A DNA stretch of 15,837 nucleotides, from NCBI GenBank assembly GCA_900544255.1, contig UQUM01000042.1, positions 1-15,837 on the forward strand, given 5' to 3'. Source of the DNA: an uncultured Sutterella sp. GTDB lineage: Bacteria > Pseudomonadota > Gammaproteobacteria > Burkholderiales > Burkholderiaceae_F. Made by a program: the position numbers and the translations under genes. The notes beneath the pieces were generated by a model. The model was not told the DNA's origin. It did no database searches and was given only the letters and a program-made list of their open reading frames with translations. The first letter of the stretch is position 1; each line of letters begins with the position of its first letter. Below, piece after piece: positions 6,574 to 14,297 of this stretch.

Positions 6574-8028
6574 ATGGAAGAGCTGCTTATAAATTCAGGC
6601 ATGAGGGAAACACGCGCCGTCATTTTGGTCGACGGCGTTTTAGAGGATATCTGGATCGAACGGCGGACAAGCAAGGGCCTGGTCGGCAATATCTACAAAG
6701 GGCGCGTTATCCGGGTGCTCCCGGGGATGCAGTCGGCCTTTATCGACATCGGGCTTGAGCGCTCCGGTTTTCTCCACGTCGCGGACATTGAGGCGGCGCA
6801 CGGCGAAGACGGCGTCAAACCGATTGAAAAGGTCTTAACCGAAGGCATGAGTCTTTTAGTGCAGGTCGCCAAAGACCCGATCGGCACGAAAGGCGCGCGT
6901 TTGACGACGACGATTTCGCTTGCCGGGCGCAAGCTCGTGTACCTGCCCCACGATCATCACATCGGTGTGAGTCAGCGCATCGAAGACGAAACACTTCGGG
7001 AAGCACTGCGAGAACGCGTGACGCTATTGAGGCCCGAAAGCGAAAAAGGCGGCTACATCATCCGCACGAGCGCCGAAGAAGGGGCAACCGACGAAGAGTT
7101 TCAGCAGGATATGGCGTACCTCGGGCGGCTTTGGACGGAAATCGAAAACAAAGTAACGCACCAAGGAGCCCCGTCGGTACTGTATACGGAATTGTCGCTC
7201 GGGCAGCGGATGCTTCGCGACAAAGTGTCCGCGGTCACGGAAAAAATATTGGTGGACAACCGCGACACTTTTGAGGAATTGAAGCGCTTTGCCGAACGGT
7301 TCGTGCCGGGGGCGGCCGAGAAGCTTGAACTCTTCAAGGCGGAACGCCCCCTTTTTGAGGCGCGGGGTGTGGACGCCGAAATTGAAAAGGCGCTTTGCCG
7401 CCGGGTGGATTTAAAAAGCGGCGGCTACCTCGTGGTGGATCAGACGGAAGCAATGACGACGATTGACGTCAACACCGGAGGCTTTGTCGGACGGCGGGAT
7501 TTTTCGGAAACGGTTTTCAAGACGAACTTGGAGGCGGCGCAAGTCATTGCGCGGCAGCTGCGCTTGAGAAACCTCGGTGGCATCATCATCATCGATTTCA
7601 TCGATATGGCGAGCACCGAGCATCAGCGGGCGGTGCTCGCGGAACTGCGGCGCGCCTGCGAAAGCGACCGGACGAAACACACGATTTCAGAATTTACGGA
7701 ATTGGGATTGGTGGAAATGACCCGTAAGCGCACGCGAGAATCGCTCTCGCACGTTCTGTGCGAAACCTGCCCCGTGTGTGCGGGACGGGGCCTTGTGAAG
7801 ACGGCGAGAACGGTCTGCTACGACATCCTCAGGGAAATCGTGCGGGAATACAAGCAGTATCGGGACGCGCAGGAATTCAAGGTTTTGGCAAGCCAAAGCG
7901 TGATTGATCTCTTTCTGGAAGACGAAGCGGACGCCCTCAATATCCTGCAGGATACGATGGGTAAGCGCGTGATTCTCGAAGTTGAAAGCTGCTACACGCA
8001 GGAGCGGTTCGACGTCATTTTGCTTTGA
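6574..8028 (+). CDS. rng: Ribonuclease G
   Basis: Single-strand endoribonuclease of the RNase E/G family that matures the 16S rRNA 5' end and turns over some mRNAs. The 484 residues cover the catalytic core only, the usual RNase G length, with no C-terminal scaffold. An S1-type domain spans about 37-125 (NIYKGRVIRVLPGMQSAFIDIG). The Mg2+ aspartates are Asp298 (TTIDVNTGG) and Asp341 (IIIIDFIDM). The zinc link is Cys399-Pro-Val-Cys402, preceded by an extra Cys396. It begins MEELLINSGMRETRAVILVDG, matching RNase G openings, and follows the 146-residue gene after 10 bases, so it is probably the last gene of that operon. A strong terminator follows. Its paralogue rne lies on the opposite strand 1.4 kb downstream. 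Confidence 0.95.
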   Translation: MEELLINSGMRETRAVILVDGVLEDIWIERRTSKGLVGNIYKGRVIRVLPGMQSAFIDIGLERSGFLHVADIEAAHGEDGVKPIEKVLTEGMSLLVQVAKDPIGTKGARLTTTISLAGRKLVYLPHDHHIGVSQRIEDETLREALRERVTLLRPESEKGGYIIRTSAEEGATDEEFQQDMAYLGRLWTEIENKVTHQGAPSVLYTELSLGQRMLRDKVSAVTEKILVDNRDTFEELKRFAERFVPGAAEKLELFKAERPLFEARGVDAEIEKALCRRVDLKSGGYLVVDQTEAMTTIDVNTGGFVGRRDFSETVFKTNLEAAQVIARQLRLRNLGGIIIIDFIDMASTEHQRAVLAELRRACESDRTKHTISEFTELGLVEMTRKRTRESLSHVLCETCPVCAGRGLVKTARTVCYDILREIVREYKQYRDAQEFKVLASQSVIDLFLEDEADALNILQDTMGKRVILEVESCYTQERFDVILL

Positions 8029-8071
8029 GGCGGCGTCACTGAAAAAAGCCCGGCGGGATTAATGTGATCTG

Positions 8072-8125
8072 GCCGCACTCAACTTGGACTGCAAAATAAA
8101 ATCCAAAATGAGTGCGGCTGTTTTT
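8072..8125 (+). terminator. Rho-independent terminator after rng
   Basis: A perfect 10-bp stem (GCCGCACTCA 8072-8081 with TGAGTGCGGC 8109-8118), an inner TTGGA/TCCAA stem (8084-8088 with 8102-8106) and a TGTTTTT tail. The T-run is on the plus-strand side only, so it serves rng. The rest of the 8029-8259 gap holds a 9-base imperfect inverted repeat (8174-8182 with 8230-8238) and no convincing ORF. Confidence 0.82.
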
Positions 8126-8259
8126 AAAGCTCGCCGTTTGGCATAGCCGGGACAACGGGGGACGTAAAGACGACTTGACCGGCAAAGACGTTATTGTGCC
8201 CGGATTGACGGAGGACACCGGCGTTTTTACCAGTCAAGATAATGACAATTTTGCGGGGA

Positions 8260-9066
8260 TCAGGCGAGGTAGCCGCGCAGGAAAAGTTGTGCGCCGAGGC
8301 AGACCATGATGAAAGCGAGCAGGACGACGATCCAGCTCGGGCGAATCTTCTTAGCAATCTTCGCACCGAACTGTGCGCCCACGAAGGCGCCGGCGCCGAC
8401 GGCAATCGCCGGGATCCACACAATGTGGTTCAGTGTGGCGTGGCTTACGACACCGACGACGGAACTCACCATCAGAACGAACGTGGACGTCGCGACGGCG
8501 ATCTGAGCGGGGAATCCCAAGAGGAAGACCATCATCGGCACGTGAATCACGCCGCCTCCGATTCCGAGGATGGAAGAGAGAAACCCGACGCCGAAGGAAA
8601 GAATGATGCCGAGCGTTTTATTGAATTCAGCGTGTTCGATGTCGAAGTCTTCGGGACGTGCGGTCGCACGCTTGCTGCGGCTCTTCCAGAACATGAAACA
8701 GCCCAGGAAGGCGAGGGTTACGCCGAACGTCATCGAGAAGCCGGGGCCGGAGAAGTATTCCGAGATGTAGCTCCCCGCAAAAGCACCGGGAACGGTCGCA
8801 AGCGCAAACGGAATCGCCGCGCGGAACATCACGCGGCGCTGACGAATGTAGGCAAGCGTTCCCGAAATAGCGTTCAAAAACACGCCGAAGAGACTCGTGC
8901 CGATCACCTGCTGCACCGTTTGGAAGGTGGAGCCGTGCGGAGGCATCATCGTCAACATGAAAAGGGGCACCATGATGAGACCGCCGCCGATGCCGAGGAG
9001 CGCCCCGACGACGCCGACGCCGATGCCGACGCCGAAAAATTCGCAGAAATTGATGAGTTCAAGCAT
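8260..9066 (-). CDS. TauE/SafE family membrane permease (sulfite/sulfur-anion exporter family)
   Basis: Inner-membrane protein of 268 residues, typical for the family. It shows the internal duplication that defines TauE/SafE proteins: GALLGIGGGLIMVPLF (21-36) in the first half and SSILGIGGGVIHVPMM (about 163-178) in the second, each in a Gly-rich first helix of its repeat. About eight hydrophobic helices are visible, and the central loop is charged (KSRSKRATARPEDFDIEHAEF). Members export sulfite or sulfoacetate-type anions, but most are uncharacterised and the substrate here is unknown. It is convergent with rng and separated from rne by two terminators, so it is likely transcribed alone. The ATG at 9066 has no clear ribosome binding site. 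Confidence 0.9.
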   Translation of the reverse strand: MLELINFCEFFGVGIGVGVVGALLGIGGGLIMVPLFMLTMMPPHGSTFQTVQQVIGTSLFGVFLNAISGTLAYIRQRRVMFRAAIPFALATVPGAFAGSYISEYFSGPGFSMTFGVTLAFLGCFMFWKSRSKRATARPEDFDIEHAEFNKTLGIILSFGVGFLSSILGIGGGVIHVPMMVFLLGFPAQIAVATSTFVLMVSSVVGVVSHATLNHIVWIPAIAVGAGAFVGAQFGAKIAKKIRPSWIVVLLAFIMVCLGAQLFLRGYLA

Positions 9067-9137
9067 GTTTCAGGCCAAAAGGAAACCGAAGCGGCGCGAG
9101 AATTTCACGCCGAAACCGCGATTCTAGGCTGATGCGC

Positions 9138-9167
9138 AAAAAAAAGCCCGAGACAAAAGCTCGGGCT
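9138..9167 (-). terminator. Rho-independent terminator (minus strand) upstream of the TauE gene
   Basis: Read on the minus strand, AGCCCGAG and CTCGGGCT (plus coordinates 9160-9167 and 9145-9152) form a perfect 8-bp stem with a 7-base loop, followed by eight T. It terminates something transcribed leftward from between here and the rne terminator at 9342-9377. Confidence 0.82.
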
Positions 9168-9185
9168 CATAAAATGCGAAACACT

Positions 9186-9344
9186 TCAATGCGCGCTTTT
9201 AAAGAGGGAGAACTTTAAAAACGGCCCCTCGGGAGCATTCCGCACAGGGAGATTCGGACCAAGCAGTTCCTGATCCACTTCGTACTCTAAAGCGTCGCTA
9301 GGTAAAAGCCAATAGGGGAATTCACTTAGTTTTGTCGAGTACAA
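9186..9344 (-). CDS. Candidate small ORF or sRNA region, 52 codons
   Basis: A minus-strand frame reads from TTG at 9344 to TGA at 9186-9188. It encodes 52 residues rich in Leu, Pro and acidic residues, with EFPYWLLPSDALEYEVDQEL in the first half and a basic/aromatic end (FLKFSLFKSAH). There is no ATG, and the start falls in the T-run of the rne terminator. The best ribosome binding site (AAAAAGG) is about 12 bases upstream and inside that hairpin. The frame stays open upstream only to a TAA before the hairpin. In favour: the stretch is bracketed by two minus-strand terminators, implying its own transcript. An sRNA, a gene remnant or plain spacer are equally possible. Confidence 0.25.
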   Translation of the reverse strand: MYSTKLSEFPYWLLPSDALEYEVDQELLGPNLPVRNAPEGPFLKFSLFKSAH

Positions 9345-9377
9345 AAACGCCGAAGTCCTTTTTAAGAACTTCGGCGT
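9342..9377 (-). terminator. Rho-independent terminator of rne (minus strand)
   Basis: On the minus strand, ACGCCGAAGT and ACTTCGGCGT form a perfect 10-bp stem (plus positions 9368-9377 and 9347-9356) with an 11-base loop, followed by a T-run (plus A-run 9343-9347). It begins 29 bases after the rne stop codon. Confidence 0.82.
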
Positions 9378-9406
9378 CTCGGCTTTATGTTACGAAGCGG
9401 AACGAA

Positions 9407-12400
9407 TTACGCTTCGGTGAGGTACTTCGGATCGGTGTGAACCTGTTCCAAGGGGCCTTCGTCGGCGACCTCAACCTTCACTCGAGGGCGTCCCGGGTAT
9501 TTCACCGCGACGTAGGAGTAGGGTTCGGTAAGCGCCGCATCAGTGTGCACCTGCTCGAGCCCGGCCTTTTTGAGGTTGTCTTCGAGACCGTCCGCGATGT
9601 CGTGAACGACCGGGGCCGCTGCAGGCGCTTTCTCGGCAGAGACTTCCGTCGGCGTTTCCGCTGCCGGTGCTTCCACTTCAGCGGCAGGGGCCGCTTCCGT
9701 CTTCAAGGGGTCAGGAACCTGGGTTTTGACCGCTTCGGCTTCGGCGTCCTCCGTTGCGGGCGCGTCTGTCACCGGCGCGTCGTTCATCACTTGCACGGCT
9801 TCCGTCGTATGCGTCGGGCGACGACGGCGACGGGGGCGACGGCGACGGCTGTCGCTTTCGATCATGGGTTCAGCGTCGTTTTCCGGCGCATCGCTTTCGA
9901 TGTCGACGGGCTGAGCCGCAACTTCGGCGTCGATTTCATTCATGACGCTTACCGGCACGACGGGGGAGGGACCTTTACGGTCGGCGTAGCGCGCTTCGTT
10001 CAACGCTTCGTTGATGTCGTCAAGGTTCATTTCCGCGGCGGGTGCAACCGGAGTTTCGGCCGCACGGCGCGACTGACGCTGGCGACGGGGACGCACGGGC
10101 TGCGTTTCCGCGGGTTCAACGGCAGGCGTCGTTTCGGCTGCGGCTTCCTTTACGACGGCCGTTTCCGTCTTCACGGTTTCAACCGGAGCGGGCGCAGCGG
10201 CGGGCACCGTCGTCTCAGCGGGGGCTTCCGCGGTTTCAGCCGGAGTCGGCGCGGTTTCCGCCTTCACCTCTTCCGTGGCCGGCATCTCTTCGCGACGAGG
10301 ACGACGCGTGCGGCGATTGCGGCGTTCTTCGGCTGCTGCGGGCTTTTCCGCTTTTTCTACGGGAGCGGCGGTTTCCGTCGTTTCCGGTTTCACGGCACGT
10401 ACGTCCTCGCGCTTCGGACTGCGGCGGGTACGGCGGATTTCACCGTCTTCTGCTTTTTCCGTAAGGGGTTTGCGTTCGGTGCGTTCCGTCTTTTCCAAGC
10501 GAGTGTCGCGGGCCGGACGTTCGCGTCCGGGGCCCCGGCGGCGTCGGTCGCCGTCGCGGCGGTCTTTCTTCGCGGGTTTCTTGTCGTCTTCGGCGGCAGC
10601 CGGTTTCTTTTCGGACGCGTCCGACGAGAAGAAGCGGGCGATGGCGGCAAAAAGCCCCGAGATGAATCCGGACTTTTCTTCAGCCTTAGCGGGTGCCGCG
10701 GGCTTTTCTTCAGGCTTCGCTTCATGCACGGGTGCGTAATCCGTCGGGAGCATGTTCTTAATTACCGGCACCTGTTTCGGACGCGCGGGCTTGTCTTCGA
10801 CGGATTTAAGGGCATAGGGGTCATCCGCCACTTCCTGCAGATCCTCAGGGCGCTTGTAACTTGCCACATTGTCTTCGAGACGTTCGTCGTCCGAACGCAG
10901 GCGTTCGATGTGGTAGTGCGGCGTCTCAAGCATCGTGTTGGGAATCAAAACGACGGGAACGCGGTAGCGGGCTTCGAGTTTTGCGACTTCAGCGCGCTTT
11001 TCGTTCAAAAGGTAGGTCGCCACGTCGACGGGCACCTGAGCGTGCAGGGCCCCCGTGCCTTCCTTCGTTGCTTCTTCCTGCAGAATGCGCAACACCTGCA
11101 GCGCGCAGCTTTCCGTGTCGCGGATGACGCCCACGCCGTTGCAGCGGGGGCACGTGATGTGATGCCCTTCGGACAAGGAGGGACGCAGACGCTGACGCGA
11201 CAGTTCCATCAGGCCGAAACGGCTGATGCGGCCGATCTGCACGCGGGCGCGATCCGGACGGATGGCGTCACGAAGGCGCTGTTCGATTTCGCGCTGATTG
11301 CGCGGTTCTTCCATGTCGATGAAGTCGATGACGATGAGGCCGCCCAAGTCACGAAGGCGCATCTGACGCGCCACTTCTTCGGCGGCTTCGATGTTCGTCT
11401 TCAGCGCCGTTTCTTCGATGTCCGCACCGCGCGTGGCGCGGGCCGAGTTGACGTCCACCGCCACCAAGGCTTCCGTGTGGTCGATCACGATGGCGCCGCC
11501 CGAGGGCAACGGTACCGTACGGGAATACGCCGACTCGATCTGATGCTCGATCTGAAAACGCGAGAAGAGGGGTGTTTCTTCACGGTAGCGCTTTACGCGG
11601 CCCACCATGTCGGGCATGACGTGGGACATGAACTGACGCGCCTGCTCGTAGATGTCGTCTGAATCGACGAGGATTTCGCCGATGTCGGGTTGGAAGTAGT
11701 CGCGGATTGCGCGGATGACGAGGTTGCTCTCTTCAACGATGAGGAAAGGTGCAGGGTTGGCGCGCTTTAAGGGCTTGCCGTCTTTTTCCGCATCGGTGAT
11801 GTAATGCGTGACGGTGCGGCCCTTTTCCTGCGTGACGTACTCGTACTGCGGCGCAGCGGCTTCGGCGACGGCTTCCCAGAGTTTCAAAAGGTAGTCTAAG
11901 TCCCACTGCAGTTCTTCGGCGCTGCGGCCGATGCCGGCCGTGCGGGCAATGGTGCTCATCCCGGAGGGAAGCGACAGTTTTTCCATCGTCTCCCGGAGTT
12001 CCTGACGATCTTCGCCTTCGATGCGGCGCGACACGCCGCCCCCGCGGGGATTATTGGGCATCAGAACGAGGTAGCGGCCCGCAAGGCTGATGAAGGTCGT
12101 GAGCGCCGCACCCTTGTTGCCGCGTTCTTCCTTTTCGACCTGAACGATGAGTTCCTGACCTTCGGTGAGAGCTTCGCGGATCGTCGCGGTGCGCACGTCA
12201 AGACCCGGTTTAAAGTAGCTGCGGGACACTTCCTTAAAAGGGAGGAACCCGTGGCGTTCTTCGCCGTAGTCTACGAAGCAAGCTTCAAGACTCGGTTCGA
12301 TGCGGGTAATGATGCCCTTATAAATGTTGGATTTACGTTGTTCGCGTCCGGCAACTTCGATGTCGATGTCGACAAGCTTCTGGCCGTCCACGATCCCCAC

Positions 12401-12445
12401 GCGGGTTTCTTCCGCATGAGTTGCGTTGATAAGCATGCGCTTCAA
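9407..12445 (-). CDS. rne: Ribonuclease E
   Basis: Essential endoribonuclease and degradosome scaffold. The catalytic half (1-545) has an S1 domain (about 36-120), Mg2+ aspartates Asp331 (VAVDVNSAR) and Asp374 (IVIDFIDM), and the zinc link Cys432-Pro-Arg-Cys435. Residues 199-230 are an insertion relative to E. coli RNase E, just before the conserved PAPFLI. The C-terminal half is disordered, Pro/Ala/Glu-rich, with a likely amphipathic membrane helix (SGFISGLFAAIARFF, 592-606) and Arg-rich patches near 628-646, 709-719, 786-794 and 866-877 for RNA or helicase binding. It ends in two LEQVHTD copies (963-969 and 999-1005). The start is TTG at 12445: it gives the conserved MKRMLINAT opening and has GGGAG six bases upstream. 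Divergent from rluC, as in many proteobacteria. Confidence 0.97.
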   Translation of the reverse strand: MKRMLINATHAEETRVGIVDGQKLVDIDIEVAGREQRKSNIYKGIITRIEPSLEACFVDYGEERHGFLPFKEVSRSYFKPGLDVRTATIREALTEGQELIVQVEKEERGNKGAALTTFISLAGRYLVLMPNNPRGGGVSRRIEGEDRQELRETMEKLSLPSGMSTIARTAGIGRSAEELQWDLDYLLKLWEAVAEAAAPQYEYVTQEKGRTVTHYITDAEKDGKPLKRANPAPFLIVEESNLVIRAIRDYFQPDIGEILVDSDDIYEQARQFMSHVMPDMVGRVKRYREETPLFSRFQIEHQIESAYSRTVPLPSGGAIVIDHTEALVAVDVNSARATRGADIEETALKTNIEAAEEVARQMRLRDLGGLIVIDFIDMEEPRNQREIEQRLRDAIRPDRARVQIGRISRFGLMELSRQRLRPSLSEGHHITCPRCNGVGVIRDTESCALQVLRILQEEATKEGTGALHAQVPVDVATYLLNEKRAEVAKLEARYRVPVVLIPNTMLETPHYHIERLRSDDERLEDNVASYKRPEDLQEVADDPYALKSVEDKPARPKQVPVIKNMLPTDYAPVHEAKPEEKPAAPAKAEEKSGFISGLFAAIARFFSSDASEKKPAAAEDDKKPAKKDRRDGDRRRRGPGRERPARDTRLEKTERTERKPLTEKAEDGEIRRTRRSPKREDVRAVKPETTETAAPVEKAEKPAAAEERRNRRTRRPRREEMPATEEVKAETAPTPAETAEAPAETTVPAAAPAPVETVKTETAVVKEAAAETTPAVEPAETQPVRPRRQRQSRRAAETPVAPAAEMNLDDINEALNEARYADRKGPSPVVPVSVMNEIDAEVAAQPVDIESDAPENDAEPMIESDSRRRRPRRRRRPTHTTEAVQVMNDAPVTDAPATEDAEAEAVKTQVPDPLKTEAAPAAEVEAPAAETPTEVSAEKAPAAAPVVHDIADGLEDNLKKAGLEQVHTDAALTEPYSYVAVKYPGRPRVKVEVADEGPLEQVHTDPKYLTEA

Positions 12446-12451
12446 TTCATT

Positions 12452-12478
12452 CTCCCGGGCCGTCCTGACGGGGACGGC
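12452..12478 (-). promoter_or_regulatory. rne ribosome binding site with hairpin directly upstream
   Basis: On the minus strand a perfect 7-bp hairpin (GCCGTCC/GGACGGC, plus 12459-12478, 6-base loop) ends two bases before GGGAG (plus 12452-12456), which lies six bases before the TTG start. This could present or hide the ribosome binding site and serve as an RNase E target. A two-codon ATG-AAT-TGA frame overlaps the TTG start (plus 12442-12450). Confidence 0.5.
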
Positions 12479-12604
12479 ATAACCGCCTGAGAGCGCGAAA
12501 CGAAGTCTTGTGCCGCTTGTTTGAAAAGAAAGAAACCGGGATCAATCGCGCCCGCGGCGGACTTTGTCCGGGGGCGGATCACCTGCGGCCGGGTAACGGC
12601 GCAA

Positions 12605-12663
12605 GCCGGCGTGAATTCCGGCGGCAACGGCCGACTGTGTCGGTCTGACGAGATGCGTCAGAC
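12605..12663 (-). repeat. Tandem hairpins in the rne leader
   Basis: Three stems lie in a row: GCCGG/CCGGC (12605-12609 with 12618-12622), CCGAC/GTCGG (12631-12635 with 12639-12643, 3-base loop) and GTCTGAC/GTCAGAC (12643-12649 with 12657-12663, 7-base loop). The last two abut and share one base, so they compete slightly. None has a T-run, so they look like mRNA structure, not terminators. Confidence 0.5.
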
Positions 12664-13216
12664 GCCGTGGGGAGAGCACGGGAACGGATTCCTTCCGCAG
12701 AAGGGCTGCGGCAGCTCGATCCCTCACAGATTCGGGAGCGGCAGGGACAATGAACCCGCTTTTTGCCGGACGCGAAAAAGCCGGGTGCGGCAGCGCCAGC
12801 ATCCGGGCAAGAATCGCGGTCAAGAGGTAAACGGCAGAAAGCACGAGTATTTCTTCTTATCAAAACTGCGGGCGCGGACTTCGGATCCTCGTCACAGGGT
12901 AACCGGCCTCAAGCCGACCTTCCCGTCGCTCTACGAGCGTGCGGGCAACGCACGTTCGGAGCCGATCGAGAGAAAGCCGCACCGTCGGCCGGGCAGACAA
13001 AAAATTTTTACAAAACCCGCCGGAAGTCAGCGACTTGCGGCAACAACGTGCGGCAGTATCGGCTCCACGAAGCGGGGTTGCCGGCTTGGGTGACAAGACC
13101 GGCACCGGTGTCTCGGCTAAAATGGCCGGCACCTTCGTTCCTGAGCTCTGCCGCCGCTTCATGTCGAAACCCTCACGGGGAAACGACGAAAAGCGCTCAG
13201 CAAAGCGCGGGGTCAC

Positions 13217-13245
13217 AGTATATAGACTTATGCCTTCGATTTCAC
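13217..13245 (-). promoter_or_regulatory. Candidate rne promoter overlapping the rluC start region
   Basis: On the minus strand GTGAAA (plus 13240-13245) and TATACT (plus 13217-13222) are 17 bases apart, each partly matching consensus. On the plus strand the same bases give TATATA/TATAGA (13219-13226), a possible -10 for rluC without a good -35. If used, the rne leader would be roughly 765 bases. Confidence 0.3.
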
Positions 13246-14297
13246 CACGACAAGGCACCGCGGCCTGCGCCGCCGATGCCGACAAAACGCCCCTTAAAGC
13301 GCACGATGTGCGCGCCGTGCCTTCGGATAAAGTGACTTTCATTGAAATTGATGAGTCCGCCGACGGGCAACGCCTCGATAATTTTCTTTTGAAAGTCGCC
13401 CGAGGCGTTCCCAAGAGTCACCTTTACCGCGTGATTCGTGCTGGCGAAGTTCGCGTCAACAAAAAACGGACGGAAGAAAAAGCGCGCCTCAATTTAGGGG
13501 ATATCGTTCGGGTGCCGCCCATCCGCGTGAGCGAATCTGCGCAAAAAGAAAAGACGGTACCGGCCATTTCGGAAACGGAACTCCCGGTTCTTTTTGAAGA
13601 CCGCGATCTTTTGGTCGTCAATAAGCCGTCGGGATTGGCGGCTCACGGTGGGTCGGGCGTCGCGTTCGGCCTCATTGAGCGCCTGAGGGCTGCTCGCCCC
13701 GCCGCGCCTTTTTTGGAATTGGCGCATCGGCTCGACCGCGACACCTCGGGCGTCATCATCATCTGCAAGACCCGTAAGGCCTTGGTGCGGCTCCATGAAA
13801 TGCAGCGCGAAGGAAAGGTTGAGAAACACTACCGGCTGCTCGTTATCGGAGACTGGGTAAACGACCGACAGCACGTCAAAGCGCCCTTGGCCAAATACAC
13901 CTTGGCCAGCGGCGAACGCCGCGTGCGGGTGGATGCGGAAAATGGACTCGCGTCCCACACGATTTTCACGAAACTCGCGCGGTACGGTGACGTGAGTTAC
14001 CTCGATGCGGAATTAAAAACCGGCCGTACGCATCAAATCCGCGTGCACGCCTTAAGCGAAGGGCATCCGCTCGCGGGCGACGATAAGTACGGCAGTTATG
14101 ACGTGAATGCGGCACTTGCGAAGGGAAGTCTCGGCGTCCCTTTAAAGCGCCTCTTTCTTCACGCGTTCCGACTCACATTCCGGCACCCGGTGACGGGCGA
14201 AAACTTGACGGTGACGGCGCCGCTGCCTCCGGAACTCACGCGGGTTCTGGAAGCACTCGAAAAACGCTCAGAGGGAGACAAACATGACGGGCAGTGA
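13230..14297 (+). CDS. rluC: Ribosomal large subunit pseudouridine synthase, RluC/RluA family
   Basis: Converts specific uridines of 23S rRNA to pseudouridine (955, 2504 and 2580 in E. coli for RluC). From ATG 13230 the protein has 355 residues. An S4 RNA-binding domain (about 46-95; GQRLDNFLLKVARGVPKSHLYRVI, LNLGDIVRVPPIRV as landmarks) precedes the synthase domain with catalytic Asp169 in AHRLDRDTSG, HGGSG just before it and the TGRTHQIRVH motif near 288. Divergence from rne and a following HAD phosphatase support RluC. The start is uncertain: ATG 13230 has no ribosome binding site and lies only 4 bases past a TATAGA box, so translation may be leaderless or begin at GTG 13308 or 13317; all keep the S4 domain. 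Its last 14 bases overlap the next gene. Confidence 0.93.
   Translation: MPSISPRQGTAACAADADKTPLKAHDVRAVPSDKVTFIEIDESADGQRLDNFLLKVARGVPKSHLYRVIRAGEVRVNKKRTEEKARLNLGDIVRVPPIRVSESAQKEKTVPAISETELPVLFEDRDLLVVNKPSGLAAHGGSGVAFGLIERLRAARPAAPFLELAHRLDRDTSGVIIICKTRKALVRLHEMQREGKVEKHYRLLVIGDWVNDRQHVKAPLAKYTLASGERRVRVDAENGLASHTIFTKLARYGDVSYLDAELKTGRTHQIRVHALSEGHPLAGDDKYGSYDVNAALAKGSLGVPLKRLFLHAFRLTFRHPVTGENLTVTAPLPPELTRVLEALEKRSEGDKHDGQ

Larger units (their letters stand above)
12446..13229 (-). promoter_or_regulatory. Long structured intergenic region, probable rne 5' leader
   Basis: The 784 bases between rne and rluC contain only overlapping Arg/Pro-rich frames on both strands, which I judge non-coding. 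Several hairpins are clear, with an AT-rich island (about 12997-13016) in otherwise GC-rich DNA. E. coli rne has a long 5' leader through which RNase E controls its own mRNA; the same divergent rluC-rne arrangement suggests this region does so here. The leader length depends on which promoter is used. Confidence 0.5.

Noticed and set aside
8242..9132. 296-codon plus-strand frame opposite the TauE/SafE gene
   Set aside because: The minus strand gives a clear two-repeat membrane protein; the plus frame is an acidic, His-rich shadow of the helices.
9332..11662. 776-codon open frame on the plus strand, opposite rne
   Set aside because: It is antisense to the GC-rich, low-complexity RNase E coding region; its product is a Phe/Arg/Gly-biased string without domain features, as expected for a shadow frame.
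12939..13229. N-terminal extension of RluC from ATG 12939
   Set aside because: The extra 97 residues have no similarity to RluC and read like the non-coding leader; the family starts shortly before the S4 domain.
12521..13414. Overlapping frames of 184-190 codons on both strands in the rne-rluC gap
   Set aside because: Arg/Pro/Ala-rich and mutually overlapping, with no motifs and no ribosome binding sites; typical of GC-rich non-coding DNA.
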